NCBI GenBank assembly: GCA_943788145.1
Contig: CALSPD010000020.1
Coordinates: 1 to 64,000 of the forward strand
DNA from: an uncultured Flavobacteriales bacterium
GTDB taxonomy: Bacteria > Bacteroidota > Bacteroidia > Flavobacteriales_G > Salibacteraceae
Direction of reading: 5' to 3'
Length of the DNA: 64,000 bases
Shown here: piece after piece, positions 7,965 through 16,237 of the stretch
How the letters are laid out: each line of letters begins with the position of its first letter
How positions within the stretch are numbered: position 1 is the first letter of the stretch
Notes under the pieces: model-generated
Seen by the model: the letters and a program-made list of their open reading frames with translations, nothing else
Database searches by the model: none
What the model was told of the DNA's origin: nothing
Program-made: the position numbers and the translations under genes

Positions 7965-9002
7965 ATGGATACCGTACACACTTTAAGGTTAAGTATTGAT
8001 TGGAGTCTAATCTCCATTCTGAGCAAGATCGATCGATATGACGCAGAATGGACAACCATTGAGAAAAAAGAGGGAAGAAGTCTCAAACAGTTAAAGTCTA
8101 TTGCAACAGTGCGGAGTGTAGGCGCTTCAACTCGTATTGAAGGTTCAAAAATGAGTGATCAAGAAGTTGATGTGCTCCTTAAAGACCTAAAAATCGAAAG
8201 GCTTGTAGACCGAGATGCTCAAGAAGTGGCCGGTTATTTTGATGTTCTGGACTTGATATCAGAAACTTATGAAAACATCCAAATAACTGAAAACTCCATA
8301 AAAAACCTCCACAATCAACTACTTAAACACAGTGAAAAGGATGCATGGCATAAAGGAGATTACAAACAACTCAGCAATAGTGTCGAAGCCACGCTACCAG
8401 ACGGGAGCAAACAAATTGTCTTTCAAACCACTCCTCCAGGAATAGAGACTCAGGAAGCAATGCAATCGTTAATCAACTGGTATAATTCCGATAACGAAAC
8501 ACACTCACTTGTGAAGGCCTCCATATTCTCTTACGAATTTGTAAGCATACATCCTTTTCAAGATGGAAACGGAAGACTCAGTCGTCTACTATCCACGTTG
8601 CTGTTGCTCAAACATGGATATAAATGGATTCAATACGTAAGTTTTGAGCATGAAATCGAACATAGAAAATCAGAGTACTACAGGGTACTTAGAAATTGCC
8701 AATCTCAAAGACCAAATGAGGAAATCAATGAGTGGATTAGATTCTACTTCGATGCTCTTTCTAATGTCCAGAGTCAACTGAAAGCTAAGCTAGACAGCGA
8801 AGGAATCGAGCAGCAACTATCTCCGAGAGAGAAATCAATTCTTGTTTACATATCAGACCATCCAGGTAGTAAATCTGGAGAGATTTCACAGAAGCTTGAC
8901 ATTCCTAGCCCTACAGTAAAACGAATATTAACTGAGCTGACTTCGAAACGACTCATAGAAAAATATGGATCCGGCCCCGGAACAAATTATTCCATAACTT
9001 AA
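7965..9002 (+). CDS. Fic-domain protein with C-terminal winged helix (cassette gene)
   Basis: 345 residues. The N-terminal Fic_N region carries STRIEG (about residues 55-60), which fits the (S/T)xxxE(G/N) motif that blocks the active site in self-inhibited Fic enzymes. The core motif HPFQDGNGR lies near residue 195 and contains the catalytic His and the nucleotide-anchoring residues, so the protein should be an active AMP transferase (or related NMP transferase). The C-terminus (SPREKSILVYI... then SGEISQKLDIPSPTVKRILT) is a winged helix-turn-helix. The target protein cannot be told. It is the only gene in a cassette bounded by GTTGGGCGTT and AACGCCCAAC, and is preceded by six operator-like boxes. 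Confidence 0.9.
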   Translation: MDTVHTLRLSIDWSLISILSKIDRYDAEWTTIEKKEGRSLKQLKSIATVRSVGASTRIEGSKMSDQEVDVLLKDLKIERLVDRDAQEVAGYFDVLDLISETYENIQITENSIKNLHNQLLKHSEKDAWHKGDYKQLSNSVEATLPDGSKQIVFQTTPPGIETQEAMQSLINWYNSDNETHSLVKASIFSYEFVSIHPFQDGNGRLSRLLSTLLLLKHGYKWIQYVSFEHEIEHRKSEYYRVLRNCQSQRPNEEINEWIRFYFDALSNVQSQLKAKLDSEGIEQQLSPREKSILVYISDHPGSKSGEISQKLDIPSPTVKRILTELTSKRLIEKYGSGPGTNYSIT

Positions 9003-9007
9003 AAAAC

Positions 9008-9150
9008 AACGCCCAACAAAGGTAACTGACCCCGAATCAAGTTCGGGACAGGTTTAACAACCCTCCATTTCTTCCAAAAACGACTGCAAATAAGCCTCCC
9101 GATAGCTATCGGGATAAGAGGCTTTATTTTTTAGAGTTGGTCAGTTTTCC
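9008..9150 (+). other. attC-like recombination site 5, truncated on the right
   Basis: Left box AACGCCCAAC (9008-9017); arm GGTAACTGACC (9021-9031) pairs with GGTCAGTTTTCC (9139-9150). Inside are two palindromes: CCCGAA-TCAAG-TTCGGG (9031-9047) and the perfect CCCGATAGCTATCGGG (9098-9113), the latter within AAGCCTC...GAGGCTT followed by T-rich sequence, which could also act as a terminator for the Fic gene. No GTTRRRY box follows; instead an IS1182-like fragment starts at once. Confidence 0.55.
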
Positions 9151-9151
9151 T

Positions 9152-9286
9152 AAATATTGAAGGTCGGATTTGGGCTTAAAATCGAGTACCCTTTTTTGTC
9201 TTCGTTAAAAGCAGTTTTCACGAACTCGGTCGCTCAACTGGAAAACTCGTAAACAGCTTTTCGCTGTAATCCTTCTTCCCCTGCAT
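9152..9286 (-). pseudogene. IS1182-like transposase, N-terminal fragment
   Basis: From 9286 on the minus strand the reading is MQGKKDYSEKLFTSF, then after a small indel QLSDRV, and further on QKRVLDFKPKSDLQYL. The first 15 residues match the N-terminus of the transposase at 7603 exactly. Only about 45 codons remain, with indels and a stop. It abuts attC site 5 on one side and lies just before attC site 6 on the other. Confidence 0.75.
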
Positions 9287-9362
9287 AGAAACTAATTTCC
9301 TCAATTATGCCATCCAGCAATCGCTAGTCCCTTTCTAGTTTTTCACATAGTTTTGAGGAGTA

Positions 9363-9542
9363 GTGCAACGGACACATCGGCTATAGCTCATGCTGGCTTG
9401 AAATTAATAATTGATATTTTGTACTTTCAATTACCACCCGCCAATTGGCGGTCGGAAACGTTTACCCGCCTTCCGGTTCACCAGCAGCAGAAATGGCAGG
9501 GAAACAAAATGCCGCACTAGCCATAGCCAGGAACGTTAGCAT
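9363..9542 (+). other. attC-like recombination site 6
   Basis: Left box GTGCAAC (9363-9369), GGCTATAGCT (9379-9388) pairs with AGCCATAGCC (9519-9528) with one mismatch, right box GTTAGCAT (9535-9542) six bases later. A perfect palindrome CCGCCAATTGGCGG lies inside. The left flank (TTTTGAG...GTGCAACGG.CACA..GGCTA) resembles that of site 4, which also follows an IS1182-like N-terminus. It directly precedes the DUF2200 gene; no attC-like site follows, so the array seems to end here. Confidence 0.6.
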
Positions 9543-9558
9543 CAATAAAATAAAAGTC

Positions 9559-9930
9559 ATGGCTGAAGTAACAGTAGAAAAAAATGAACAAATCGCGAAA
9601 ATGAATTTTGGATCTATTTATCCGCATTACCTTAATAGAATAGAAAAGCATGGTAGAACGAAAGAAGAACTCGATCGGGTTATTTTGTGGTTAACAGGAT
9701 ATAGTCAAGATAAATTGGAATCCTTTATTGACGGCAAAGGAAGCTTCGGGGATTTTTTTGAAGGAGCGAAAATCCATGAAAATGCACACATGATTAAAGG
9801 CGTAGTCTGCGGCTATCGTATTGAAGAAATAGCTAAAGAATTTTCCTTGTACCGCAATTGCAGAAGAATGGAAAAGTTGATCGATGAATTAGCAAAAGGT
9901 AGAAAGATGGAAAAAATCTTAAGGCAATAG
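9559..9930 (+). CDS. DUF2200 family protein
   Basis: 123 residues from ATG 9559 (MAEVTVEKNEQIAKMNFGSI), chosen over an upstream start that would lie inside the attC site. Recognisable family stretches are IAKMNFGSIYPHYLNRIEKHGRTKEE, VILWLTGYSQDKL, NAHMIKGVVCGYRIEEI and the C-terminal IDELAKGRKMEKILR. Length is normal. The family is small, soluble and of unknown function. It begins 17 bases after attC site 6 and may be the last cassette gene or the first chromosomal gene. Confidence 0.85.
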   Translation: MAEVTVEKNEQIAKMNFGSIYPHYLNRIEKHGRTKEELDRVILWLTGYSQDKLESFIDGKGSFGDFFEGAKIHENAHMIKGVVCGYRIEEIAKEFSLYRNCRRMEKLIDELAKGRKMEKILRQ

Positions 9931-9945
9931 AAAAATTCGACATTA

Positions 9946-10115
9946 ATACGAAAACAAAGACAACTTACACAGGAGCTAACGTGACGGATTTCATCAACTC
10001 ATAGGTTGATAACGAACAGAAAAGTGCTGATAGTTTTCGTTTGATCGAATTGATGCAAGAATGGTCTAATGCTGATTCTAAAATGTGTAGCACATTATTC
10101 ATTCCGAACATTTAG
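9946..10115 (+). pseudogene. DUF1801 family protein remnant
   Basis: The frame reads KTKTTYTGANVTDFINS, then an in-frame TAG at 10002-10004, then VDNEQKSADSFRLIELMQEW plus SNADSKM before diverging to a stop at 10113-10115. The sequence FINSVxDEQKRADSFRLIExMQxWS is the opening of DUF1801 (YdhG-type) proteins; the second half (WGPSIIGFG...) is missing. No good start codon. A decayed, truncated gene beside DUF2200, with which such genes often occur. Confidence 0.65.
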
Positions 10116-10144
10116 AAATGGTAGAGCTTGATAACTTTGGCGTT

Positions 10145-10396
10145 ATGACCAAAGATGAATTGAGCCGGTTGTCCGATCAAGAACTTATCACCCAAGCCAA
10201 GAAAATGAAATCTGCAAGCATAGTACATGCCGTATTGATTGGATTTATGGTTGGAGTGATCCTTTTCAGCATTTGGAAGAACACCGTTGGGTTATTTACC
10301 CTGATTCCGTTGTTTTTGATCTACAAAGTATTCCACAAACCAGAGCAATACAAGGCGCTGAAAGAGGTTTTGAAGGAAAGAAATCTTTCGAATTAA
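10145..10396 (+). CDS. Small two-helix membrane protein
   Basis: 83 residues from the ATG at 10145 (MTKDELSRLSDQELITQAKK); an ATG at 10118 would add nine residues. Two adjoining hydrophobic helices (SIVHAVLIGFMVGVILFSIW and TVGLFTLIPLFLIYKVF) separated by a short polar turn, with a charged N-terminus and a basic C-terminal tail ALKEVLKERN. This matches a conserved small Bacteroidota membrane protein of unknown role. No operon partner is obvious. Confidence 0.7.
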   Translation: MTKDELSRLSDQELITQAKKMKSASIVHAVLIGFMVGVILFSIWKNTVGLFTLIPLFLIYKVFHKPEQYKALKEVLKERNLSN

Positions 10397-10459
10397 TTTC
10401 CGTCTGTTCAATGCGATGATTTGCCGCACCTTTACAGGACATAAAAGCCAAAACAAACC

Positions 10460-10933
10460 ATGGAAAACCTTTCAAACAGAGCCTTAATTGCACGATTATT
10501 CAGTTCTGCTGAACAGCAATTAGAGGACGTTAAATTCGATAAACTGAATTGGGAAAAATGGTATGAAGCGGTTCAGGAATTAACTGGTCCCGAAAAGATG
10601 GTTTATGTGCTCGTAAAACTGAATCAAGCGGTAACAAACGGAGGATTCGTAGAGTTTTATAGAAACTCGTATGGGGTGTTTGCTCCTGAAATTATTCATG
10701 TATTGACCGAGATCAAGGCCATGGAAACGGCTGAAATTGTTTCAGGCACATTGCCTGTCGTGAATCCAGAAGGTCTATTAGATGATGCTTACAAAGCCTT
10801 TGTGTTCAGAATTCGACTTACAGACCATCAGAAAATGCAACTCTATTCTTCTGACATCCGTTACGATCAACTGGATGGAAAGGAAAATTTAGAGGACCTG
10901 TTAGGTGACTACTTGCAGAAACTTGTAGTATAG
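10460..10933 (+). CDS. DMP19 / DUF4375 family protein
   Basis: 157 residues. The family core is the segment VYVLVKLNQAVTNGGFVEFYRNSYG (residues about 49-73), where NQxVxNGGFxQFYxN is characteristic, followed by the helical half ending LEDLLGDYLQKLV. DMP19 domains are acidic helical folds, in one case reported as a DNA mimic; whether this one mimics DNA is unknown. Stands alone, 64 bases after the membrane protein. The 149 bases that follow hold nothing I recognise. Confidence 0.75.
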   Translation: MENLSNRALIARLFSSAEQQLEDVKFDKLNWEKWYEAVQELTGPEKMVYVLVKLNQAVTNGGFVEFYRNSYGVFAPEIIHVLTEIKAMETAEIVSGTLPVVNPEGLLDDAYKAFVFRIRLTDHQKMQLYSSDIRYDQLDGKENLEDLLGDYLQKLVV

Positions 10934-11081
10934 CTGCTTCTCTTTTATGGTGAATTATCCCTCTATTTCCTCATAGCCTTTCTCCGCAGGTCAGGAGAGG
11001 GACAGAATATAATAGTAAAAAAGGCTAGCTTTCAATGGCTTCGCGACTAGATGCGCTTCCAACTTTCATCACCAAAAACAA

Positions 11082-11795
11082 TCACTCATGTGGATTAAAC
11101 AACTGAGGTTCAGCGCTGAAAAGCGTTGTAACGATCAGACCTCCTTGCTTCCCTAAATCAAGCGACAGTATATGCTCGGCTGATTTCGCTTTGAAACAAA
11201 AAGGTGGGGCCAAAAGATCAATTCCGCTTTGTTTTTTCAATCTTATTCCTTGACCGGAAATAATGTCGAGGTTGGGATCGAAATCTCCATGTGGTACATG
11301 CTCGGTCAAAATCACATACTTATATCTTGTCAACTTTTCAACGATGGATTGAACCTCGGCATTGGACAAATGCTGCAGCACCTGCCGAAGTAGCGCACAA
11401 TCAGCATGGGGCAGGGAATCATTCGCTATATCTAAGCAATGAAAGGACAAATGATCGGCTTGAAACAATTTCTTATTGCGCTCGATCAAATCTTCTACAA
11501 TGTCAACGGCCGTGTAACTTGACGTGTGTTCAACCAAGGCTTTTCCTACGTTAAAATCGCCACAGCCCAAATCAGCTACCGATAAAGGGTGTTCAAACGA
11601 GTTCAGAAATTCCCTTACGACTTCAATGTATGGAAGTACCAATTCTGGTTGATGCGAACCAGATCCAGAATAATAATCATACTGTGGCCCACCCCAAAGC
11701 TTGTCACTATAAACCTGTTCCATTGCCATCTTAGTTGGCCAGGGCTTCTTCCCTATTTTCTTTGGGCTTTGTCGATCAGTAGTCATGGGATTCAA
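11082..11795 (-). CDS. Class I SAM-dependent methyltransferase
   Basis: 237 residues. The Rossmann motif I is VADLGCGDFNVGKAL (residues about 74-88) and motif II YTAVDIVEDLI provides the acidic residue that holds the ribose of S-adenosylmethionine. HCLDIANDSLP and ALLRQVLQHLSN are motifs post-II and III. The N-terminal part (MEQVYSDKLWGGPQYDYYSGSGSH) resembles small-molecule methyltransferases near glycosyltransferase loci. Substrate unknown. Single gene on the minus strand, divergent from the next gene. Confidence 0.8.
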   Translation of the reverse strand: MNPMTTDRQSPKKIGKKPWPTKMAMEQVYSDKLWGGPQYDYYSGSGSHQPELVLPYIEVVREFLNSFEHPLSVADLGCGDFNVGKALVEHTSSYTAVDIVEDLIERNKKLFQADHLSFHCLDIANDSLPHADCALLRQVLQHLSNAEVQSIVEKLTRYKYVILTEHVPHGDFDPNLDIISGQGIRLKKQSGIDLLAPPFCFKAKSAEHILSLDLGKQGGLIVTTLFSAEPQLFNPHE

Positions 11796-11936
11796 ATGTG
11801 ATATGCTTTAAGAATGGATAAATAACTCCTAAATAGAATCGTGCATTAAACGAATGCTCCAAAATTCATGAATACTTTCATACATCCCAATTAGTAATGT
11901 GGGGGTAACTTCGTATATAAATCGAAGCAAATATTA

Positions 11937-12656
11937 GTGGTGAGCATTCAAAACACATTGGAAGAATTCTACATTGGCATTAAAGAAAATCGATGGTATT
12001 GGCTCTTTTCCATTTTTTGTCGTTTGATGTTGGCGTACGCCTTTATAGTCGCGGGATTCGTGAAAATTTTCGGAGAACGATTTGCAAGCGGATTATCGAC
12101 TCAACACCCCATGGGGGCGTATCTTGAGGCCTTACATCATACTGGTTCATACTATTCCTTTCTTGGAGTTGTACAGGTTGTGGCTGCTATTTTATTGTTG
12201 ATTCCAAGAACGGTTGCGCTCGGTTCTATCATCTATTTTCCGATCATAGCAAATATCTGTGTGCTGTCGATAGCGCTTCGTTTTGAAGGTTCGATAGTGA
12301 CTTCGCCACTCATGGTTCTAGCTAATTTATTCCTCCTTTTTTGAAATTATGATCGTCTTCAGTACATTTTACCAATTAGAAATCAATCCATACGTGGCTT
12401 GGTTGAAAAACCTTTAAAGTACAGCAGACGCTTTCCCTATTTGTTTTTTTCAACGGTCCTTCTAATGGTGCTTGTAGTAATTGGCATGGCGCGATATGGA
12501 TTCGAAGTCATGCCAAGAAACTCGATGCGAGACTGCGAAATGCAATTCGCAACGAGCAAAAACAAAGCAGCAGGATTAAACTTTTGCAGCTGTATTCATG
12601 AGCTAGGAAGGCCCTTAAACAGCTGTTTACTTGAATTTGAGGATTCAAAAAATTAA
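11937..12656 (+). CDS. DoxX-like membrane protein with an in-frame TGA
   Basis: GTG start at 11937. Four hydrophobic helices fit the DoxX/DoxD-like fold: LMLAYAFIVAGFVKIFGERF, SYYSFLGVVQVVAAILLLIP, ALGSIIYFPIIANICVLSIAL and PLMVLANLFLLF. A TGA at 12342-12344 follows, yet the same frame stays open for another 103 codons: NYDRLQYILP continues the family, then a further helix (YLFFSTVLLMVLVVIGMARY) and a cysteine-containing tail. The simplest reading is TGG (Trp) changed to TGA, giving LLFWNYDRL. Unlike other breaks in this window it is a substitution. Function in this family is poorly defined, often linked to redox or quinone chemistry. Confidence 0.6.
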
Positions 12657-12691
12657 GTTGATCTACTGAGAACCAATAATAACCCGATTAA

Positions 12692-13624
12692 ATGGCACAA
12701 AAAAAGAAAGACGAATTTGATGATCTCGGTTTAGGTACAAAAGCACCTGGCGGTGGATTTCGTGCATTAAATAAAGACGGTTCATTCAACGTTCGAAAAA
12801 CAAACATTTCATTTTTCGAACGGTTCAATTTTTTCCATGTCCTAATTTCAATGTCATGGGCCCAATTCATCGGATTGATCATTCTTGGTTATTTCCTTGT
12901 CAACTTAGTTTTCGCAGGTATCTATGTCGGCATTGGCATGGAATACCTGACAGGTATCAACGGGATTTCATCACAAGACTTGTTTATGGAAGCTTTCTTT
13001 TTTAGCGCGCAAACCATCACAACTTTAGGATATGGACAAGTGGCGCCCATTGGACCTTTGGCCAATACAATCGCGGCCGCTGAATCTATGCTAGGTCTGC
13101 TCGGATTTGCTCTTGCCACAGGTCTACTTTATGGACGGTTTTCAAAGCCGTCTGGAAAAATCAAGTATAGCGAACACGCGGTGATTTCCCCCTATAAAAA
13201 CATAAATGCATTCATGTTTCGTGTAATTAACCCACAAGGCAATCAGCTTTTGGAAGTTGAAGTTACCGTAACGCTGTCAATGAGGCGAGAACATTCAGAT
13301 TTACGAGATTTTCACCTGTTGGAATTGGAACGAAGCAAAGTGATTTTCTTCCCGTATATGTGGACCATCGTGCATCCAATTAACGAATCAAGTCCAATTT
13401 TTGGAATCTCTGAAGCTGAAATGCTCACGAAAGATGCTGAATTCATTATCATGATGAAGGCGTTTGATGAGTCTTTTTCACAGACAGTATATTCTCGTTC
13501 TTCCTACAAAGCTTTTGAAATCAAATGGGCTCAGAAATTCGTTTATCTCGTGAAACAAGAAGAGGACGGAATTAGCGTAGATGTGGGCCGATTAGACGAG
13601 ACCGAACCAGCCGCCCTTAATTGA
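12692..13624 (+). CDS. Inward-rectifier potassium channel (KirBac type)
   Basis: 310 residues. Slide helix region FERFNFFHVLISMSW precedes outer helix FIGLIILGYFLVNLVFAGIY, the pore helix QDLFMEAFFFSAQTI and the selectivity filter TTLGYGQ (residues 110-116), then the inner helix ESMLGLLGFALATGLLYGRF. The remaining ~160 residues (SKPSGKIKYSEHAVISPYKN onward) form the cytoplasmic immunoglobulin-like Kir domain, ending near FEIKWAQKFVYLV. All channel elements are present, so it should pass K+. Overlaps the hydrolase gene downstream by four bases, suggesting co-translation. Confidence 0.93.
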   Translation: MAQKKKDEFDDLGLGTKAPGGGFRALNKDGSFNVRKTNISFFERFNFFHVLISMSWAQFIGLIILGYFLVNLVFAGIYVGIGMEYLTGINGISSQDLFMEAFFFSAQTITTLGYGQVAPIGPLANTIAAAESMLGLLGFALATGLLYGRFSKPSGKIKYSEHAVISPYKNINAFMFRVINPQGNQLLEVEVTVTLSMRREHSDLRDFHLLELERSKVIFFPYMWTIVHPINESSPIFGISEAEMLTKDAEFIIMMKAFDESFSQTVYSRSSYKAFEIKWAQKFVYLVKQEEDGISVDVGRLDETEPAALN

Positions 13625-14406
13625 ACCGATTGAAACAAAACAGATCAAACAAGCAGCTCTTATTAGAGAAAACAGCCTTTGTGCGCGATGAGTCTTTGGC
13701 CCATCGACCAACGATAATTTTCCTTCATGACTCTTTGGGTTGTATTGAATTATGGCGTGAATTCCCTGCTAGATTAGGAGCAATGGCCAATTGCAACGTC
13801 CTAATTTATGACAGACAAGGTTATGGCCAATCCTGTGCATTCACCTACGAAAAGCGTAGCAACGACTACATGGAATTGGAAGCTGACATCCTAATCGATT
13901 TGTTGGATTATTGGCAGATTGAAAATCCCATTCTATTCGGCCATAGCGATGGTGGTTCTATTGCCTTGATCACGGCCGGAAAATATCCAGATCGCATAGC
14001 TGCCGTCATCACGGAAGGTGCTCACATTTTTGTTGAAGACATCACGCTAGAGGGTATTCATGCCGCTATTAGTCTATATAAAAAGACCGACTTAAAACAA
14101 AAGTTGATGCGCTATCATGGGGCAAAAACCGAAGCTATGTTTTGGGCTTGGGCTTCCACTTGGACAGAAGCGTCATTTAGAACTTGGAACATCGAGCATT
14201 TCCTGCCCACTATCAATTGTCCATCGCTCATTGTGCAAGGTGCGAATGATGAATATGGCTCGTTGGAACAAGTAGATCGAATTGTAAGCGCAGTAAATGG
14301 TCAATCAAAGCGCCTAATTCTTGCAGATGTAGGCCATACGCCCCATAAGGAAGCGAGCATTAAAGTATTAAACGAATCGGTCAAATTTCTGTCTGGAATC
14401 AGCTGA
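13621..14406 (+). CDS. Alpha/beta-hydrolase
   Basis: 261 residues from a TTG codon overlapping the stop of the K+ channel gene; no better start is seen before the fold begins. TIIFLHDSLGCIELW is the oxyanion-hole strand, VLIYDRQGYGQS follows, and GHSDGGS carries the nucleophile Ser109. Acid and base are probably Asp in VQGANDEYG and His in DVGHTPHKE near the end. No signal peptide, so cytoplasmic. Resembles small carboxylesterases or lactonases; substrate unknown. Confidence 0.85.
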   Translation: MNRLKQNRSNKQLLLEKTAFVRDESLAHRPTIIFLHDSLGCIELWREFPARLGAMANCNVLIYDRQGYGQSCAFTYEKRSNDYMELEADILIDLLDYWQIENPILFGHSDGGSIALITAGKYPDRIAAVITEGAHIFVEDITLEGIHAAISLYKKTDLKQKLMRYHGAKTEAMFWAWASTWTEASFRTWNIEHFLPTINCPSLIVQGANDEYGSLEQVDRIVSAVNGQSKRLILADVGHTPHKEASIKVLNESVKFLSGIS

Positions 14407-14425
14407 TTAGCTAAAAACAAAAACC

Positions 14426-15475
14426 TTACATGTCAATATCATTGATATTGTCAAACGGAGGTGGAATCCGATCTGGTTTTTCGTCAATAATCTGCAATAA
14501 ATCGCGGGTAATGCCTCGAGCAATATTGGCGATCGGGACATCATTCGGTGAACCTTCAAACGGATTCTCACCGGCCAATCCAATGCGCAGCATCGTATTA
14601 AATACCCAAATAACGATGACCGTAAATGGAATATTGAACCAAACAAAATATGCGCCTATGAACGGGTTTGTCTTGGCTATTTCAATTCCCATATGGTAAA
14701 AGGATGGAATAATGGCCATTGGTAAAAGCCACATAAAAATGTGCACAAAATGATAGCCAATGCTGCCATATTGCTTAGGATAAGGGAAGTTTTTGATCCG
14801 TTCAGACTTTCCTTGCAGGGCGGTTAATTCTTGCAATATCTGCTGCAAATTCAAGAGGGTGAAATCCCAAAATTTCTTCTCATCGGTCAATTTGCGCAAA
14901 TGACTCGATTGCAAACTCATGATGGCATTTGGCTTATTGTCCATCTTCATGACATATTCAAATTCGTCTGTCGAAAGATGAGGTTTCAGCTCGTCTTCCA
15001 AGCTCGAAGTATATTCAGGCACGTTGTATTGAAAGGTTGATTTCGCATGAATAACTTCATAGGAAGCTTCCCATTTTTTCTTAGAGCGCATGGCGTAGCG
15101 CAAAGCTGTCAACCAAGCAATATGCCTATGTGTAATTACATTAAGGGCTTCGCTTTCATCCTTAGCCGCCTCATTTCGGTGCATGTAAAAGCTGTCTTTC
15201 ACAGTTATGATTAACGAACGGGAAGCGTTTACTATACCTCCCCAGACCTTTCTCGCCTCCCAAATTCGGTCATAGGCCGCATTGTTTTGAAAACCAACCA
15301 TAAAAGCTACGGCCGTACCAATTAGTCCGACAGGAGTCAGTGGCACTTGTAGCCATTTTAAGCCTAATAAGTCATAGAGAACGGTGTAAACAATGGCAAG
15401 CACCAAAAAAAATATAAGCTCGCGCTTTGTCCAAATAACAACACTTTTAAATGAAAACCGCCTTTGCGTATACAT
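14426..15475 (-). CDS. Bestrophin-like anion channel
   Basis: 349 residues if started at MYTQRRFSFKSVVIW (ATG at 15475), the usual start of bacterial bestrophins; the frame is open upstream but that segment is not family-like. Motifs: first helix ELIFFLVLAIVYTVLYDLLG, PLTPVGLIGTAVAFMVGFQNNAAYDRIWEARKVWG with the NxxAYDRxWEAR signature, GYHFVHIFMWLLPMAIIP and the terminal NPFEGSPNDVPIANIARGITRDLLQ. Forms pentameric channels in the inner membrane. Divergent from the YdeI-type pair. Confidence 0.9.
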   Translation of the reverse strand: MYTQRRFSFKSVVIWTKRELIFFLVLAIVYTVLYDLLGLKWLQVPLTPVGLIGTAVAFMVGFQNNAAYDRIWEARKVWGGIVNASRSLIITVKDSFYMHRNEAAKDESEALNVITHRHIAWLTALRYAMRSKKKWEASYEVIHAKSTFQYNVPEYTSSLEDELKPHLSTDEFEYVMKMDNKPNAIMSLQSSHLRKLTDEKKFWDFTLLNLQQILQELTALQGKSERIKNFPYPKQYGSIGYHFVHIFMWLLPMAIIPSFYHMGIEIAKTNPFIGAYFVWFNIPFTVIVIWVFNTMLRIGLAGENPFEGSPNDVPIANIARGITRDLLQIIDEKPDRIPPPFDNINDIDM

Positions 15476-15646
15476 GATGGTGAATTTAAAGGCAATGGTA
15501 ACTAAGAATAGATGAAGAAACCAAAAGCACCTGCGAATTTTGATGTCAAACCTTTTCCCAGCTCTCTCCGGTTTACTACTATTGGTGTTCCATTCTGGTT
15601 TCATTTTTCGTCTGATTCCAAGGGAAAACGCCTAACGCACTATATC

Positions 15647-16234
15647 ATGCAAAACACAAATCCGAAAGTCGATTGGTTCTTTAATAAAGACACGAAATGG
15701 AAAGCTGAATACGAACAGCTTCGAGCGATTGTGCTCGATTGCAACTTAGTCGAAGAATTGAAATGGGGCTGTCCGTGTTACACACTTAATAAAAACAACA
15801 TTGTCCTTATTCACGGATTCAAAGAATATTGCGCCTTGCTTTTCATGAAAGGTGTGTTGCTCAAGGATACCAATGGTATCTTGATTCAACAAACTAAAAA
15901 TGTGCAATCGACTCGGCAAATTCGCTTCAAAAACTTAGAAGAAATAACCAATCAAAGGGCGCTAATCAAAGCTTATGTTCATGAAGCTATTGAAGTCGAA
16001 AAGGCTGGATTGAAAGTGGAATTGAAAAGTACCGCTGAGTTTGAAACTCCTGAAGAATTTCAGGTTAAACTTGATTCCATGCCGGCTTTAAAAAAGGCTT
16101 TTGAAGCACTCACACCAGGACGTCAAAGGGCCTATAAACTTTACTTATCTCAAGCAAAACAATCCAAGACTAGAGCTGATCGAGTCGAAAAGTGCATTCC
16201 TCAAATACTAATCGGCAAGGGATTAAACGACTAA
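15647..16234 (+). CDS. YdeI/OmpD-associated family protein (first of a tandem pair)
   Basis: 195 residues from ATG 15647 (MQNTNPKVDWFF). An N-terminal DUF1801-type domain (AIVLDCNLVEELKWGCPCYT..NIVLIHGFKEYCALLFMKGVLL) is followed by the OmdA-type C-terminal helices with FEALTPGRQRAYKLYLSQAKQSKTRADRVEKCIP, where TPGRQR and KTRxxRxEK are characteristic. Soluble, role unclear. A paralogue starts three bases after its stop. Confidence 0.85.
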   Translation: MQNTNPKVDWFFNKDTKWKAEYEQLRAIVLDCNLVEELKWGCPCYTLNKNNIVLIHGFKEYCALLFMKGVLLKDTNGILIQQTKNVQSTRQIRFKNLEEITNQRALIKAYVHEAIEVEKAGLKVELKSTAEFETPEEFQVKLDSMPALKKAFEALTPGRQRAYKLYLSQAKQSKTRADRVEKCIPQILIGKGLND

Positions 16235-16237
16235 AAA

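Noticed and set aside
9979..9984. GCTAAC as closing box of a DUF2200 cassette
   Set aside because: It lies within the DUF1801 remnant coding TGANVTD and no palindromic arms or right box follow.
12342..12344. TGA read as tryptophan (alternative code)
   Set aside because: TGG is used throughout and TGA ends other intact genes such as the bestrophin-neighbour YdeI region and the K+ channel.
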